From JAVXTH01 sp036642795 (GTDB lineage Bacteria; Bacillota_I; Bacilli_A; Erysipelotrichales; Erysipelotrichaceae), in assembly GCA_036642795.1 (NCBI GenBank), contig JAVXTH010000009.1:1-45987 (forward strand): a stretch of 45,987 nt of DNA. The letters are read 5' to 3'. A program made the translations under genes and the position numbers. How positions within the stretch are numbered: the stretch's first letter is position 1; each line of letters starts with the position of its first letter. Positions 17,108 to 25,047 of the stretch are shown in pieces. The notes below the pieces were generated by a model. It was not told where the DNA came from and made no database searches. It saw nothing but the letters and a program-made list of their open reading frames with translations.

Positions 17108-19085
17108 TTTCCCACTCCATTTCATCAATTTTACTGCGAATACTCTCACTTGAAAAACCCTTCAAGATACAATATTGTACCACTTTTGTTCGTAATTCGC
17201 GACCTTTATATTTTCTTTGATAATTACGAATTGCTTTCTGGATTGTTTTATCTAATGCCATTAGCTCTTCTTCTTCATCTTGTGAAAAATCTAATTGAGA
17301 AACAGCTGCTTTCGCAATTGAACTTTCAAAGCCATTATGAATTAATTTATCGATCATCACTTGCTTTTTCATTTTCTCGGATTTATCTTTGATGCTTATT
17401 TGTAATCGTTTCGCCATTTGTAGTGCCAAAGATGCTTCATCTCTCGGTCCTTGTTTGGTTAAACATTCTTCAATCATTTCTTGATCAATGCCTTTTCGCA
17501 TCAAGGTTTTAATGATCTTATTTCGACCTTGAGGATTATCAAACATTAATTCAACTTTATCGCTTGTATAAGCATAGTCATTTAAATAACCTTTACTTTC
17601 TAAATCATTCAAGACATTTTGAATTTCATCCTTCTCTAATCCACTTTGAAGAATCATATGATCTTGAAGCTCTTTTCTAGTACGATCTTTGATCCTTAAT
17701 TTACGAATACAAGAACGCATCGCATATAGAATTAATTCACGATGTTTAAATTCTTCTACTTGCATTCGATCTAATTTCATATCACGACGTATTTTATATT
17801 CAAAATAATCATCGCTGCTAATTAATATTTTAATCGGTTGATCGTCTTTATCGTTTTCAACGGTAATGCGCATACAATCATCCACGGTTTTAATCTTGGT
17901 AATCGTATAAGCTTCTTCAAAATCATCAATTGCTTGATAATAAACACTCATCACTTTCGCATAGAATACTTCCCCATCATAAACACCAACTTTTGAATAA
18001 GCATTTTTCTTCATTTTAATCCTTGTCGCTTCATCTAATTGAAAGAATGCTTCCACTTTACTTGCGAATTCTTCTGGTGTTTTAAAATAATAACCACTTT
18101 CGTTCTCCACAACTAATTCTTCTAATACTTCATCGGGACGAGCAAATACAGGTAATTCACAAGCCATTGCTTCCATAAAAGTCATGCCTTGTGTTTCGGA
18201 TAACGATGCCGAAACAAAAGCATCGGCTGCGAAATAATAATCGGTTATTTCATCTCTTGTCTTTTTATCCGTAAAGAATACTTTATCTTGTAAGTGATAC
18301 GTTGAAACTAAATCTTTTAGTTCTTGAAGTTGTGGACCACCACCGACAATTAACAACTTAACATTATCACTCGTTACATATTTAAAACCTTCAATCGGTA
18401 TTTCAATGCTCTTTTCAGAAGCGATGCGCCCTACATAAGCAATCACATGATCGCTATCTTTTAAACCATAGGCACTACGTATTTCATGCGTTTTGTTCGC
18501 ATCTTTTTTACTTGGATCAAATTGTTTTAAGTTTAGACCAGTCGGTATGACATAAATTGGTGTTGTGACTTTATATTTTAATAATGTTTCTTTTGTCTTA
18601 ACACTAGGTGCAATGACCGCCTGACAACTGTCTCCAACACTTCTTGATAAGGTACTGACAATCTTTTTATTAAAACGATCTAATTCATTTAAATCAAAAA
18701 AATTAATGTAATGGGTATAGTCTTCATACATCGTGTGATACGTAGAAACAAGTGGTATATCTAAGCTTTTCGCCACCACACGACCAAAAATACCGACACC
18801 AAATTCGGTATGAACATGAATCACATCCAATTGTAGTTTACGAATTTCTTCTGCCGCACTAAAATGATAAGGCGTGGATAATTTATAGCCATAGAGCCAT
18901 TTTAATTCTAAACCTGGTAAACGTAATACATTACCTTGCCACTCTTTGTTAAGCAATGACTTATGATTGGTAATAACGAATACTTCGTTTCCATGATCTT
19001 CTAATAATTTCTGTAAGGTAACAATGGAGGATACAACCCCATTAATATCTGGTGTGTACGTATCCGAAAATAATCCTATCTTCAT
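17100..19085 (-). CDS. GT4 glycosyltransferase fused to a RecX domain
   Basis: A single 661-residue frame with two unrelated parts. Residues 1-390 are a GT4 transferase of the diacylglycerol glucosyltransferase type (LafA/alMGS): start MKIGLFSDTYTPDINGVVSSI, donor-site segment YVGRIASEKS near 217-226, and the EX7E pair E297/E305 in SETQGMTFMEAM. Residues 393-661 look like a complete RecX: a short beta lead (KIKTVDDCMRITVEN) and three-helix repeats such as RTRKELQDHMILQSGL, LNDLESKGYLNDYAY and LRTKVVQYCILKGFS. RecX normally inhibits RecA filaments. The frame is continuous with no frameshift sign. The gene overlaps the flippase-like gene by four bases and yhaM by eight. The sugar-transfer role is well supported by context; a RecA-related role is inferred only from the domain. 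Confidence 0.88.
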   Translation of the reverse strand: MKIGLFSDTYTPDINGVVSSIVTLQKLLEDHGNEVFVITNHKSLLNKEWQGNVLRLPGLELKWLYGYKLSTPYHFSAAEEIRKLQLDVIHVHTEFGVGIFGRVVAKSLDIPLVSTYHTMYEDYTHYINFFDLNELDRFNKKIVSTLSRSVGDSCQAVIAPSVKTKETLLKYKVTTPIYVIPTGLNLKQFDPSKKDANKTHEIRSAYGLKDSDHVIAYVGRIASEKSIEIPIEGFKYVTSDNVKLLIVGGGPQLQELKDLVSTYHLQDKVFFTDKKTRDEITDYYFAADAFVSASLSETQGMTFMEAMACELPVFARPDEVLEELVVENESGYYFKTPEEFASKVEAFFQLDEATRIKMKKNAYSKVGVYDGEVFYAKVMSVYYQAIDDFEEAYTITKIKTVDDCMRITVENDKDDQPIKILISSDDYFEYKIRRDMKLDRMQVEEFKHRELILYAMRSCIRKLRIKDRTRKELQDHMILQSGLEKDEIQNVLNDLESKGYLNDYAYTSDKVELMFDNPQGRNKIIKTLMRKGIDQEMIEECLTKQGPRDEASLALQMAKRLQISIKDKSEKMKKQVMIDKLIHNGFESSIAKAAVSQLDFSQDEEEELMALDKTIQKAIRNYQRKYKGRELRTKVVQYCILKGFSSESIRSKIDEMEWENE

Positions 19086-20185
19086 TTTATATCCCCTTTA
19101 CGTTCAATTTGATCTTCGTTTACTTTACTATATTTTTGATCTAATTCACTCCAACGTTCTTGATCGTACTTACGTTTTGCCCACATAAACATACAACCAC
19201 CAATAATTAAAATCATATGATAGGTAGAAAAACGCCATAAAATCATCGTTGAACTTGCTTGCATGCCATTCATAATATGATTGGTTTGAAAGATTGCGGT
19301 AAAGACAACTTCCGTACCTCCAGTCGCTCCTGGTACTGGAAAGAAAGTATTTGACATCGATACAAAGCTTGAACAAGCAATGACATCGATTAACTTAGAA
19401 AGGTGCATATCTGCCTGTATTGCGATACCGATAACATAAGGTAAAGAAAACCAAACCGTTAATCGTAATAAATTCAATAAAACAACTTTCACAATTAAGC
19501 GTTTATTCTTTTTTAATTTATTAATTTCAATCGTAAATGAATTTAATTGAATCGTCCAATTTTGAATTGTTTTATCTTCATCTTTCACTAAATGTAATTT
19601 ATGTAATAACTTAACAATTAAAGAACTCAACTTAACATATATCTTAGGAAACTTAGCCATTGTTCCTAATAATACAATGATTGTGGAATTAATTAAATAA
19701 CCGATAAATACAAAGATAAACAATGCGGATTCATTTGTTAAGTAATGCGTAAATCGCAAGATAAATAAAACCGTTACATAAGCAATCATCGTTGCTTGAT
19801 AGATGATAAAATCAGCCCATAATAAACTAGCTGCATCGCTTGTTTTAATTCCTTGTTTTTTAAAGATATAGATTTGGGCAAATTGTCCACCGGTTGAGCT
19901 TGGTGTAATGCCACTGAAGAAAGATCCGATAAAGCCATTTAAAATACCATCTTTTAATTTGTAGTCTTTATTAAAATTACGAGCAAGGACCGTTAAGATC
20001 CATCCTATTATGAGGGTATAACCAATTCCCCAAGCAAGGATAATCACAAACCAAATCCAGGAAACTTGAGATAATAAAGCGATGACTTGATCAAAATTAT
20101 CTTTTAACGCAAACCATAAAGCAAACATAGTTAAAAAGATGATTAATAAAAAATTTAGTAAATAGTTTTTTGATAGTTTTTTCAT
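19082..20185 (-). CDS. Flippase-like / LPG-synthase transmembrane-domain protein (UPF0104)
   Basis: A 367-residue integral membrane protein with about eight helices, of the family that includes the N-terminal flippase part of MprF and YbhN. Family signs are the paired re-entrant-like motifs GITPSSTGGQFAQI near residues 94-107 and FFPVPGATGGTEVV near 283-296. No soluble lysyl-transfer domain is present, so it is not an aminoacyl-lipid synthase. It lies between two glycolipid transferase genes, as the membrane protein gene lafC lies beside lafA-lafB in Listeria, so a role in moving or organising glycolipids or lipoteichoic-acid anchors is likely but inferred. The start has a GAAGGA binding site. 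Confidence 0.8.
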   Translation of the reverse strand: MKKLSKNYLLNFLLIIFLTMFALWFALKDNFDQVIALLSQVSWIWFVIILAWGIGYTLIIGWILTVLARNFNKDYKLKDGILNGFIGSFFSGITPSSTGGQFAQIYIFKKQGIKTSDAASLLWADFIIYQATMIAYVTVLFILRFTHYLTNESALFIFVFIGYLINSTIIVLLGTMAKFPKIYVKLSSLIVKLLHKLHLVKDEDKTIQNWTIQLNSFTIEINKLKKNKRLIVKVVLLNLLRLTVWFSLPYVIGIAIQADMHLSKLIDVIACSSFVSMSNTFFPVPGATGGTEVVFTAIFQTNHIMNGMQASSTMILWRFSTYHMILIIGGCMFMWAKRKYDQERWSELDQKYSKVNEDQIERKGDIK

Positions 20186-20205
20186 ATCTTAACTTCCTTC
20201 ATGTA

Positions 20206-21336
20206 TTATTTATTTGCTTTTTCTAATGCTTCCTTTTCTTTGATTGCTTTTTTAGCTTTTGCTTTATCTTTTCTTATTTGTTTCTTTTTTTCTTTTAAAT
20301 CAATTAATAAATGTTCTTCATAAACACGAGTATAAAACTCTTTCCATATTTTTAAGACATTTTCTTTTCCATAATAATCAGCAATATAAGCTGAATCTTT
20401 ACCACAAGCTTTATAAAAATCTGGTTGATCTTTTAGTTTTCGAATTTCGGTTACAAATTCACTTACTTTATCACCTTTTTGATATTTCCCAAATAATATA
20501 TTTTCATATAACTCTAAATCACGTAAAACCAAAGGTTTATTTAAATTTACGGCTTCTAAAATAGCCATTGGAAATAGCTCATTAAAAGAAGGCATAAATA
20601 AAACATCCGATAAGTTGTATATATCATTCATTTCAGTACGTTTTACGATTCCGATAAACTTAACATTTTCAGGTGGGTTCTCAACAATTAGTTTAAGTTC
20701 TTCATACCCATCGGTAATCATTCCAAAAGAGAAGCCACCACTCCAGACAAAGGTTACATCTGGCATTTGTTTGGCCACTTCAACAAAGTCTAATACGCCT
20801 TTGCGTGTTTGTACTTGACCAACCCCAATTACCACAAAGGCATCGTTGGCAATTCCATAGCGAGCACGAATTGCTTGTTTTTCTTTTTTACTTTTCTCAT
20901 AGAAATCATCTTTTGAAACATAATTAGGAATATAAACCATGCGTTCTTTCTTTATTCCATATTTAGCTAAGTCTTTCATAAACATCGGATTTACGACAAT
21001 TAAATAATCAGCCGAGTTATAAAACTCAATTACATATTTTTTAAATAACTTAAAAGCACCTTTTGGGAGTTTAATACTTCCATCTAATGTATCTGGTAAG
21101 AAATGACAATAACAAACATTGGCACTTTTACTTCCTTTAAGTTTTAAATAATTCATTGGATCTAGTGTATGAACATGAAGAATGTCAGCATCTTGATTAT
21201 CGTTGATACGAACCTCAAATAAATCGTTTGCTCCTTCTTTAATTAATTTTACTTGTTCTAGATAAGCACTACCGACGCCTTGACCATCAACTTTGTCGGC
21301 ACTTGATAACATATTAATTGAAATTTTATGTTCCAA
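20206..21336 (-). CDS. GT4 glycosyltransferase, LafB/CpoA-like (second sugar of the glycolipid anchor)
   Basis: A 376-residue transferase. The N-terminus SINMLSSADKVDGQGVGSAYLEQV and the HFLPDTLDGSIKLP and VVNPMFMKDLAKYGI blocks closely follow the pneumococcal CpoA and Listeria LafB pattern; these add galactose to glucosyl-diacylglycerol. EX7E residues are E253 and E261 in NELFPMAILEAV. The last 30 residues are a lysine-rich tail likely to meet the membrane surface. Translation starts at TTG 21336, with a strong GGAGGG site six bases upstream. It opens the long minus-strand operon; the flippase-like gene follows 20 bases later. The donor sugar here is not proven. Confidence 0.87.
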   Translation of the reverse strand: MEHKISINMLSSADKVDGQGVGSAYLEQVKLIKEGANDLFEVRINDNQDADILHVHTLDPMNYLKLKGSKSANVCYCHFLPDTLDGSIKLPKGAFKLFKKYVIEFYNSADYLIVVNPMFMKDLAKYGIKKERMVYIPNYVSKDDFYEKSKKEKQAIRARYGIANDAFVVIGVGQVQTRKGVLDFVEVAKQMPDVTFVWSGGFSFGMITDGYEELKLIVENPPENVKFIGIVKRTEMNDIYNLSDVLFMPSFNELFPMAILEAVNLNKPLVLRDLELYENILFGKYQKGDKVSEFVTEIRKLKDQPDFYKACGKDSAYIADYYGKENVLKIWKEFYTRVYEEHLLIDLKEKKKQIRKDKAKAKKAIKEKEALEKANK

Positions 21337-21434
21337 AATAATCCCTCCATGTCCAATAAAATCATAGGTTATGTAAACCTTATTTCATTCACTATGAATT
21401 TAATTGAAAGTTTTTCTAATTATTTATTCAATTT

Positions 21435-21443
21435 ATTATACCA
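21435..21443 (-). promoter_or_regulatory. Extended -10 promoter of the glycolipid operon
   Basis: Minus strand TGGTATAAT: a perfect -10 with upstream TG, about 100 bases before the lafB-like start. The -35 at the proper distance (TTTCTT) is weak, as is common with extended -10 promoters. Confidence 0.5.
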
Positions 21444-21677
21444 TATTCATTAAGAACAAGAAATAGTTTCCAACATTACAATATTGATATAGAACCATTT
21501 TATTATTATTCCCCTCATTCCTATAAACCAAGAAAGAGTTTTGATCCTTATAATTAAAACCACTGAATTTATAAGCTCATCATTTCATTCTATCTAACCT
21601 GCATTCTTTAAATTTTATGATAAATATTTCAATAAAAATCTTATCCAAAATTCCTACGTAAATTCTTAAAAAATGTC
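21444..21677. other. Gene-free AT-rich spacer
   Basis: This stretch lies between the divergent glycolipid operon promoter and the tRNA promoter. I see no open frame with a ribosome binding site, no strong hairpin and no repeat in it. Confidence 0.5.
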
Positions 21678-21706
21678 TTGCATTAATATAAATAGTTTGG
21701 TATTAT
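21678..21706 (+). promoter_or_regulatory. Promoter of the tRNA cluster
   Basis: -35 TTGCAT (21678-21683), 17-base spacer ending TTTGG, and -10 TATTAT (21701-21706), giving an extended -10. It lies 34 bases before the first tRNA. Confidence 0.75.
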
Positions 21707-21739
21707 AAATAGGCGCTAAGAAAAAGCGTGGTAATAAAT

Positions 21740-21816
21740 GCGCCCATAGCTCAACTGGATAGAGCGTTTGACTACGGATCAAAAGGTTGTGGATTCGATT
21801 TCTGCTGGGCGCGCCA
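21740..21816 (+). tRNA. tRNA-Arg (ACG)
   Basis: A full cloverleaf with encoded CCA. The acceptor GCGCCCA pairs with TGGGCGC, and the anticodon loop CTACGGA gives ACG, which reads CGN arginine codons after A34 is changed to inosine. The T stem has two G-T pairs. First of seven tRNAs in the cluster. Confidence 0.95.
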
Positions 21817-21847
21817 TTTTATTAAAATTAATGTTCTATTTACATCT

Positions 21848-21924
21848 CGGGATGTAGCACAGCTTGGTAGTGCACCTGGTTTGGGACCAGGGGGTCACAG
21901 GTTCAAATCCTGCCATCCCGACCA
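21848..21924 (+). tRNA. tRNA-Pro (TGG)
   Basis: The acceptor CGGGATG pairs with CATCCCG, the anticodon loop TTTGGGA gives TGG, and CCA is encoded. It is the substrate of the ProS enzyme encoded in this window. Confidence 0.96.
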
Positions 21925-21940
21925 TTATTTTTATAAAAAC

Positions 21941-22017
21941 GGCTGGATAGCTTAGCTGGCTAGAGCATCCGGTTCATACCCGGAAGGTCGTGGGTTCGAC
22001 TCCCTCTCCCGCCACCA
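21941..22017 (+). tRNA. Elongator tRNA-Met (CAT), with two stem mismatches
   Basis: The anticodon loop TTCATAC is that of elongator Met tRNAs, and CCA is encoded. Position 4:69 of the acceptor stem is T-C and position 50:64 of the T stem is T-T; every other stem pair is sound. It is separate from the initiator and Ile2 genes nearby, which also carry CAT. Confidence 0.9.
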
Positions 22018-22037
22018 TTTTTATTATCAATATTGCT

Positions 22038-22114
22038 GGACCCTTAGCTCAGTTGGTTAGAGCATCCGGCTCATAACCGGTGGGTCGTAGGTTCGAGTCC
22101 TACAGGGTCCACCA
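22038..22114 (+). tRNA. tRNA-Ile2 (CAT, lysidine type)
   Basis: The body closely follows the tRNA-Ile2 pattern: acceptor GGACCCT/AGGGTCC and anticodon loop CTCATAA. C34 would be changed to lysidine by TilS so that it reads ATA. It is told apart from the two Met tRNAs by its acceptor and D-arm. CCA encoded. Confidence 0.87.
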
Positions 22115-22150
22115 TTTTATAGGTGAAATTCAATAGGCGATGCGCAATAT

Positions 22151-22241
22151 GGAGGAATACCCAAGTGGTTGAAGGGTCCGGTCTTGAAAACCGGTAGGTC
22201 GGGAAACTGGCGCCTGGGTTCGAATCCCAGTTCCTCCGCCA
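22151..22241 (+). tRNA. tRNA-Ser (TGA)
   Basis: A class II tRNA of 91 bases with a long variable arm. The acceptor GGAGGAA pairs with TTCCTCC, the anticodon loop CTTGAAA gives TGA, and CCA is encoded. Confidence 0.96.
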
Positions 22242-22286
22242 ATTTTATTTACTAGCAACATTGAAAACTTGTCGCGTTATACACAT

Positions 22287-22363
<77 letters not shown>

Positions 22364-22366
22364 AGT

Positions 22367-22442
22367 GGTTTCGTAGCTCAGTCGGTAGAGCAAGGGACTG
22401 AAAATCCCTGTGTCGTTGGTTCGATTCCGACCGGAACCACCA
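22367..22442 (+). tRNA. tRNA-Phe (GAA)
   Basis: The acceptor GGTTTCG pairs with CGGAACC (one T-G pair), and the anticodon loop CTGAAAA gives GAA. It starts only three bases after tRNA-fMet, so the precursor must be cut in that short gap. Confidence 0.96.
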
Positions 22443-22454
22443 TTCATTAAGAAT

Positions 22455-22486
22455 AGCCATTAACCAATGTGTTGATGGCTTTTTTC
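22455..22486 (+). terminator. Terminator of the tRNA cluster
   Basis: A 10-bp stem (22455-22464 with 22471-22480, one G-T pair), a 6-base loop and a run of five T. Confidence 0.88.
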
Positions 22487-22504
22487 TTTGTCTAAAACAA
22501 TTAA

Positions 22505-22535
22505 TAAAAAAAAGCGTCTCACCATCGTGAAACGC
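22505..22535 (-). terminator. Terminator of the catalase gene
   Basis: Minus strand: a 9-bp stem (22514-22522 with 22527-22535, one G-T pair), a 4-base loop, then eight or nine T. It lies 11 bases after the katA stop. Confidence 0.88.
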
Positions 22536-22546
22536 AGTTCTTAATC

Positions 22547-24064
22547 CTATTCGCTTAAAGCCGTTGCCTTCATCCGTTCTGCCGTTGACATATTCGCTAA
22601 TTCAATGACTTTATTCATATCTAAATTCAAAGCTTTTGCTAGTTGTTCACCATAAGCATGATCCGCTAAATAACAATGAGCACTATGACGATATTTGATG
22701 TTATCACTTACTGGCATAATATTACGGGCTGTATTATCAATTAATACAGCTTTTTGTGCATCATCCATCAAACGATATAAATCGCCTGGTTGATAGAATA
22801 CATCATCACTTTCTTCATCCGCCGGATCATAATGATCCATTGCACCCATAAGTTCTAAGGATGGTTCACGATACGCGCTATCACCTTCCCAAATACCATG
22901 GCTATTAGGATGATAACCAGTTGTTGAACCATAATTACCATCTACTCTCATTGCCCCGTCACGATGATAGCTGTGAGCTTCTACGACTGGTTTGTTTACT
23001 GGAATCTGACCACTGTTAACACCCAAACGATAACGATGAGCATCTCCATAAGCAAACAAGCGACCTTGAAGTAATTTATCTGGTGATAAACCAATTCCTG
23101 GTACTTGATCACTTGGATTAAAAGCAGCCTGTTCTACTTGGGCAAAGTAGTTATCTGGATTGCGATTTAATTCTAGTTCACCAACTTCAATGAGTGGGAA
23201 GTCTTTTTGACTCCATACTTTCGTAATATCAAATGGATTCTCTTTATAATTTTTAGCTTCTTCTTCACTCATAACTTGAATCTTCATGGTCCATTTAGGG
23301 AAATCTTTACGTTCAATTGCATCATATAAATCATGTTGCGAACTTTCACGATCCTTACCAACCAATGCTTCCGCTTCTTGATCGGTAAGATTCTTAATTC
23401 CCTGTTGTGTTTTAAAGTGGAATTTAACCCAAGTACGCTCGCCTTTTTCATTAATCATTGAAAAGGTATGTGAACCAAATCCATGCATATGACGATAGCC
23501 ATCTGGAATACCACGATCTGACATAACAATCGTTACTTGATGTAATGCTTCTGGTAACATCGTCCAGAAATCCCAGTTATTTTGTGCAGAACGCATATTG
23601 GTTCTTGGATCACGCTTTACCGCATGATTTAAATCCGGGAATAATAAAGCATCTCGGATAAAGAAAACGGGTGTATTATTTCCAACTAAATCCCAATTTC
23701 CTTCTTCGGTATAAAACTTAATTGCGAAACCACGGATATCACGTTCCGCATCGGCTGCTCCACGCTCTCCGGCTACCGTTGAGAAACGAACAAATACATC
23801 GGTTTTTTTACCAATCTGATTAAATAGTTTTGCTTTTGTATATTTACTGATATCATGCGTAACTTTAAACGTTCCAAACGCTCCAGATCCTTTCGCATGC
23901 ATTCTGCGTTCTGGTATAACCTCACGATCAAAATGTGCCATTTTCTCCATAAACCATGGATCTTGTAACATCATTGGACCACGAGCTCCTGCGGTTAATG
24001 AATGACGACTGTCACCTACGGGTGCACCAGAAACGGTTGTTAATTTTTTTTCTGAATCTTTCAT
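22547..24064 (-). CDS. katA: Monofunctional haem catalase
   Basis: Splits hydrogen peroxide into water and oxygen. The 505-residue protein is of the small-subunit (clade 3) type. Visible are the opening TTVSGAPVGDSRHSLTAGARGP, the distal haem segment with its histidine (GSGAFGTFKVTHDISKYT), RFSTVAGERGAADAERDIRGFA, and the proximal RLFAYGDAHRYRLG block with the haem-binding tyrosine. ATG 24064 has AAAGGAGGA just upstream; the longer frame to 24127 lacks such a site. It is a single-gene unit with its own terminator. Catalase points to some oxygen exposure in an otherwise fermentative-looking gene set. A candidate operator lies about 180 bases upstream. Confidence 0.97.
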   Translation of the reverse strand: MKDSEKKLTTVSGAPVGDSRHSLTAGARGPMMLQDPWFMEKMAHFDREVIPERRMHAKGSGAFGTFKVTHDISKYTKAKLFNQIGKKTDVFVRFSTVAGERGAADAERDIRGFAIKFYTEEGNWDLVGNNTPVFFIRDALLFPDLNHAVKRDPRTNMRSAQNNWDFWTMLPEALHQVTIVMSDRGIPDGYRHMHGFGSHTFSMINEKGERTWVKFHFKTQQGIKNLTDQEAEALVGKDRESSQHDLYDAIERKDFPKWTMKIQVMSEEEAKNYKENPFDITKVWSQKDFPLIEVGELELNRNPDNYFAQVEQAAFNPSDQVPGIGLSPDKLLQGRLFAYGDAHRYRLGVNSGQIPVNKPVVEAHSYHRDGAMRVDGNYGSTTGYHPNSHGIWEGDSAYREPSLELMGAMDHYDPADEESDDVFYQPGDLYRLMDDAQKAVLIDNTARNIMPVSDNIKYRHSAHCYLADHAYGEQLAKALNLDMNKVIELANMSTAERMKATALSE

Positions 24065-24390
24065 AACTTGTCCTCCTTTATTTATTAATAGATAGAGGCC
24101 ACATTTACGGATACTTAAAACACTCAATCAAACGAGTCTTTTAAATAATTAAGATGATAAAGTATTATTATTCTCGACACCATTGTCATTTCTTTATCAA
24201 TGGTAAAACTAACGTATATGCTTTCTATCTTTTAATCAATTTAATGTAATAGTTATCTATTACAAATTTATTATATTCTTTTTCCATTAATTTACAATTA
24301 AAATGCACTGAAAAAGAATACCCCTAAAAAGTTAGAAAACCGATTGCTTTCCATACAAGTTTTGTCCACTTAAATCATTGATCTTACCTA
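24065..24390. other. Upstream region of catalase
   Basis: There is no gene here. It holds a perfect inverted repeat at 24245-24264, described separately. No promoter is convincing: the best minus-strand guess is ATGACA with a TAATAC -10 near 24174-24200. I do not see a PerR-consensus box. Confidence 0.5.
24245..24264. promoter_or_regulatory. Perfect inverted repeat upstream of katA (candidate operator)
   Basis: TGTAATAG and CTATTACA arms of eight bases surround TTAT. There is no T-run, so it is not a terminator. It lies 181 bases before the katA start. Its symmetry fits a winged-helix dimer site, but the sequence is not the PerR or Fur consensus. Confidence 0.45.
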
Positions 24391-24431
24391 AAGTAAAAAC
24401 AGATAGAAGTCTTAGACTTCTACCTGTTTTT
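24391..24431 (-). terminator. Terminator of the V-type ATPase operon, stop codon in the loop
   Basis: Minus strand: a 17-bp stem (24395-24411 with 24415-24431, one G-U pair), a 3-base loop, and a T-run continuing from the stem. The loop is exactly the ntpD stop codon TAA (24412-24414), so the last codons of ntpD form the upstream arm. Confidence 0.85.
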
Positions 24432-25047
24432 GAGCTTCACGATCTTTATTCTTTTTGATTACTTTTTGACGAGAGAATTCTTCTCGTTCTTTTTCTTCTA
24501 ATGCTTCACTGATATATTTAATCGTTTCCTGAAAATCAGGAAGAACAATATTCTTTAAGGCATTCGCCCGTTTGGCTGCTTTACGAATCGCATTCGCTAA
24601 ACGATAAACACTGTTTTCGACTTCCGCTAGAATGACCGTTAATTCTTTTACTTTCATAAAACAATGATAGGCATAATCAAGTTTTGAATTAGCTCTGGCT
24701 AGTCCATAACATAAATGCATGGATTGTTTCTCATAGCTGACTTTAGGAATATCAACTCCCATAACACTTCGATAGGTAATCGATATACCCGTATCAATTG
24801 GTACCGCATCAACTAGATCACTAATAACTCCAAGTGACATATTTGCCTCTTGTAAAGCCATGTAAGCAACCGCATAGGTATCACTTATTTGATCTCGAAT
24901 TAGCTTTACATCATCTAATAAGTCCATCATTTCTCGAATTAAGATATTTCGTTTACGATCCATTAGATCATAACCCATTTTAGCCAAATCACTACTTTTT
25001 TTCGTTGCGATTAAATTTCCTTTGGTTGGAAAGACTTGTTTACTCAT
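24412..25047 (-). CDS. ntpD: V/A-type ATPase subunit D (central stalk)
   Basis: A 211-residue coiled-coil rotor shaft that links catalysis in A3B3 to the membrane ring. Family signs are the N-terminal VFPTKGNLIATKKSSDLAKMGYDLMDRKRNIL and the C-terminal long helix with ANAIRKAAKRANALKNIVLPDF. The start overlaps the ntpB stop by four bases (ATGA). It is the last gene of the operon; its final codons are part of the terminator stem. Confidence 0.95.
   Translation of the reverse strand: MSKQVFPTKGNLIATKKSSDLAKMGYDLMDRKRNILIREMMDLLDDVKLIRDQISDTYAVAYMALQEANMSLGVISDLVDAVPIDTGISITYRSVMGVDIPKVSYEKQSMHLCYGLARANSKLDYAYHCFMKVKELTVILAEVENSVYRLANAIRKAAKRANALKNIVLPDFQETIKYISEALEEKEREEFSRQKVIKKNKDREAQKQVEV

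Noticed and set aside
20259..20818. Plus-strand frames opposite the LafB-like gene
   Set aside because: Leucine- and histidine-rich shadows of an AT-rich coding strand; no binding sites and the opposite gene is certain.
21728..21955. A 75-codon plus-strand open frame
   Set aside because: It runs straight through tRNA-Arg, tRNA-Pro and the start of tRNA-Met; no ribosome binding site.
22443..24411. Integration site or mobile element next to the tRNA cluster
   Set aside because: No integrase, direct repeat of a tRNA 3' end or phage-like gene is present; catalase and ATPase genes follow directly.
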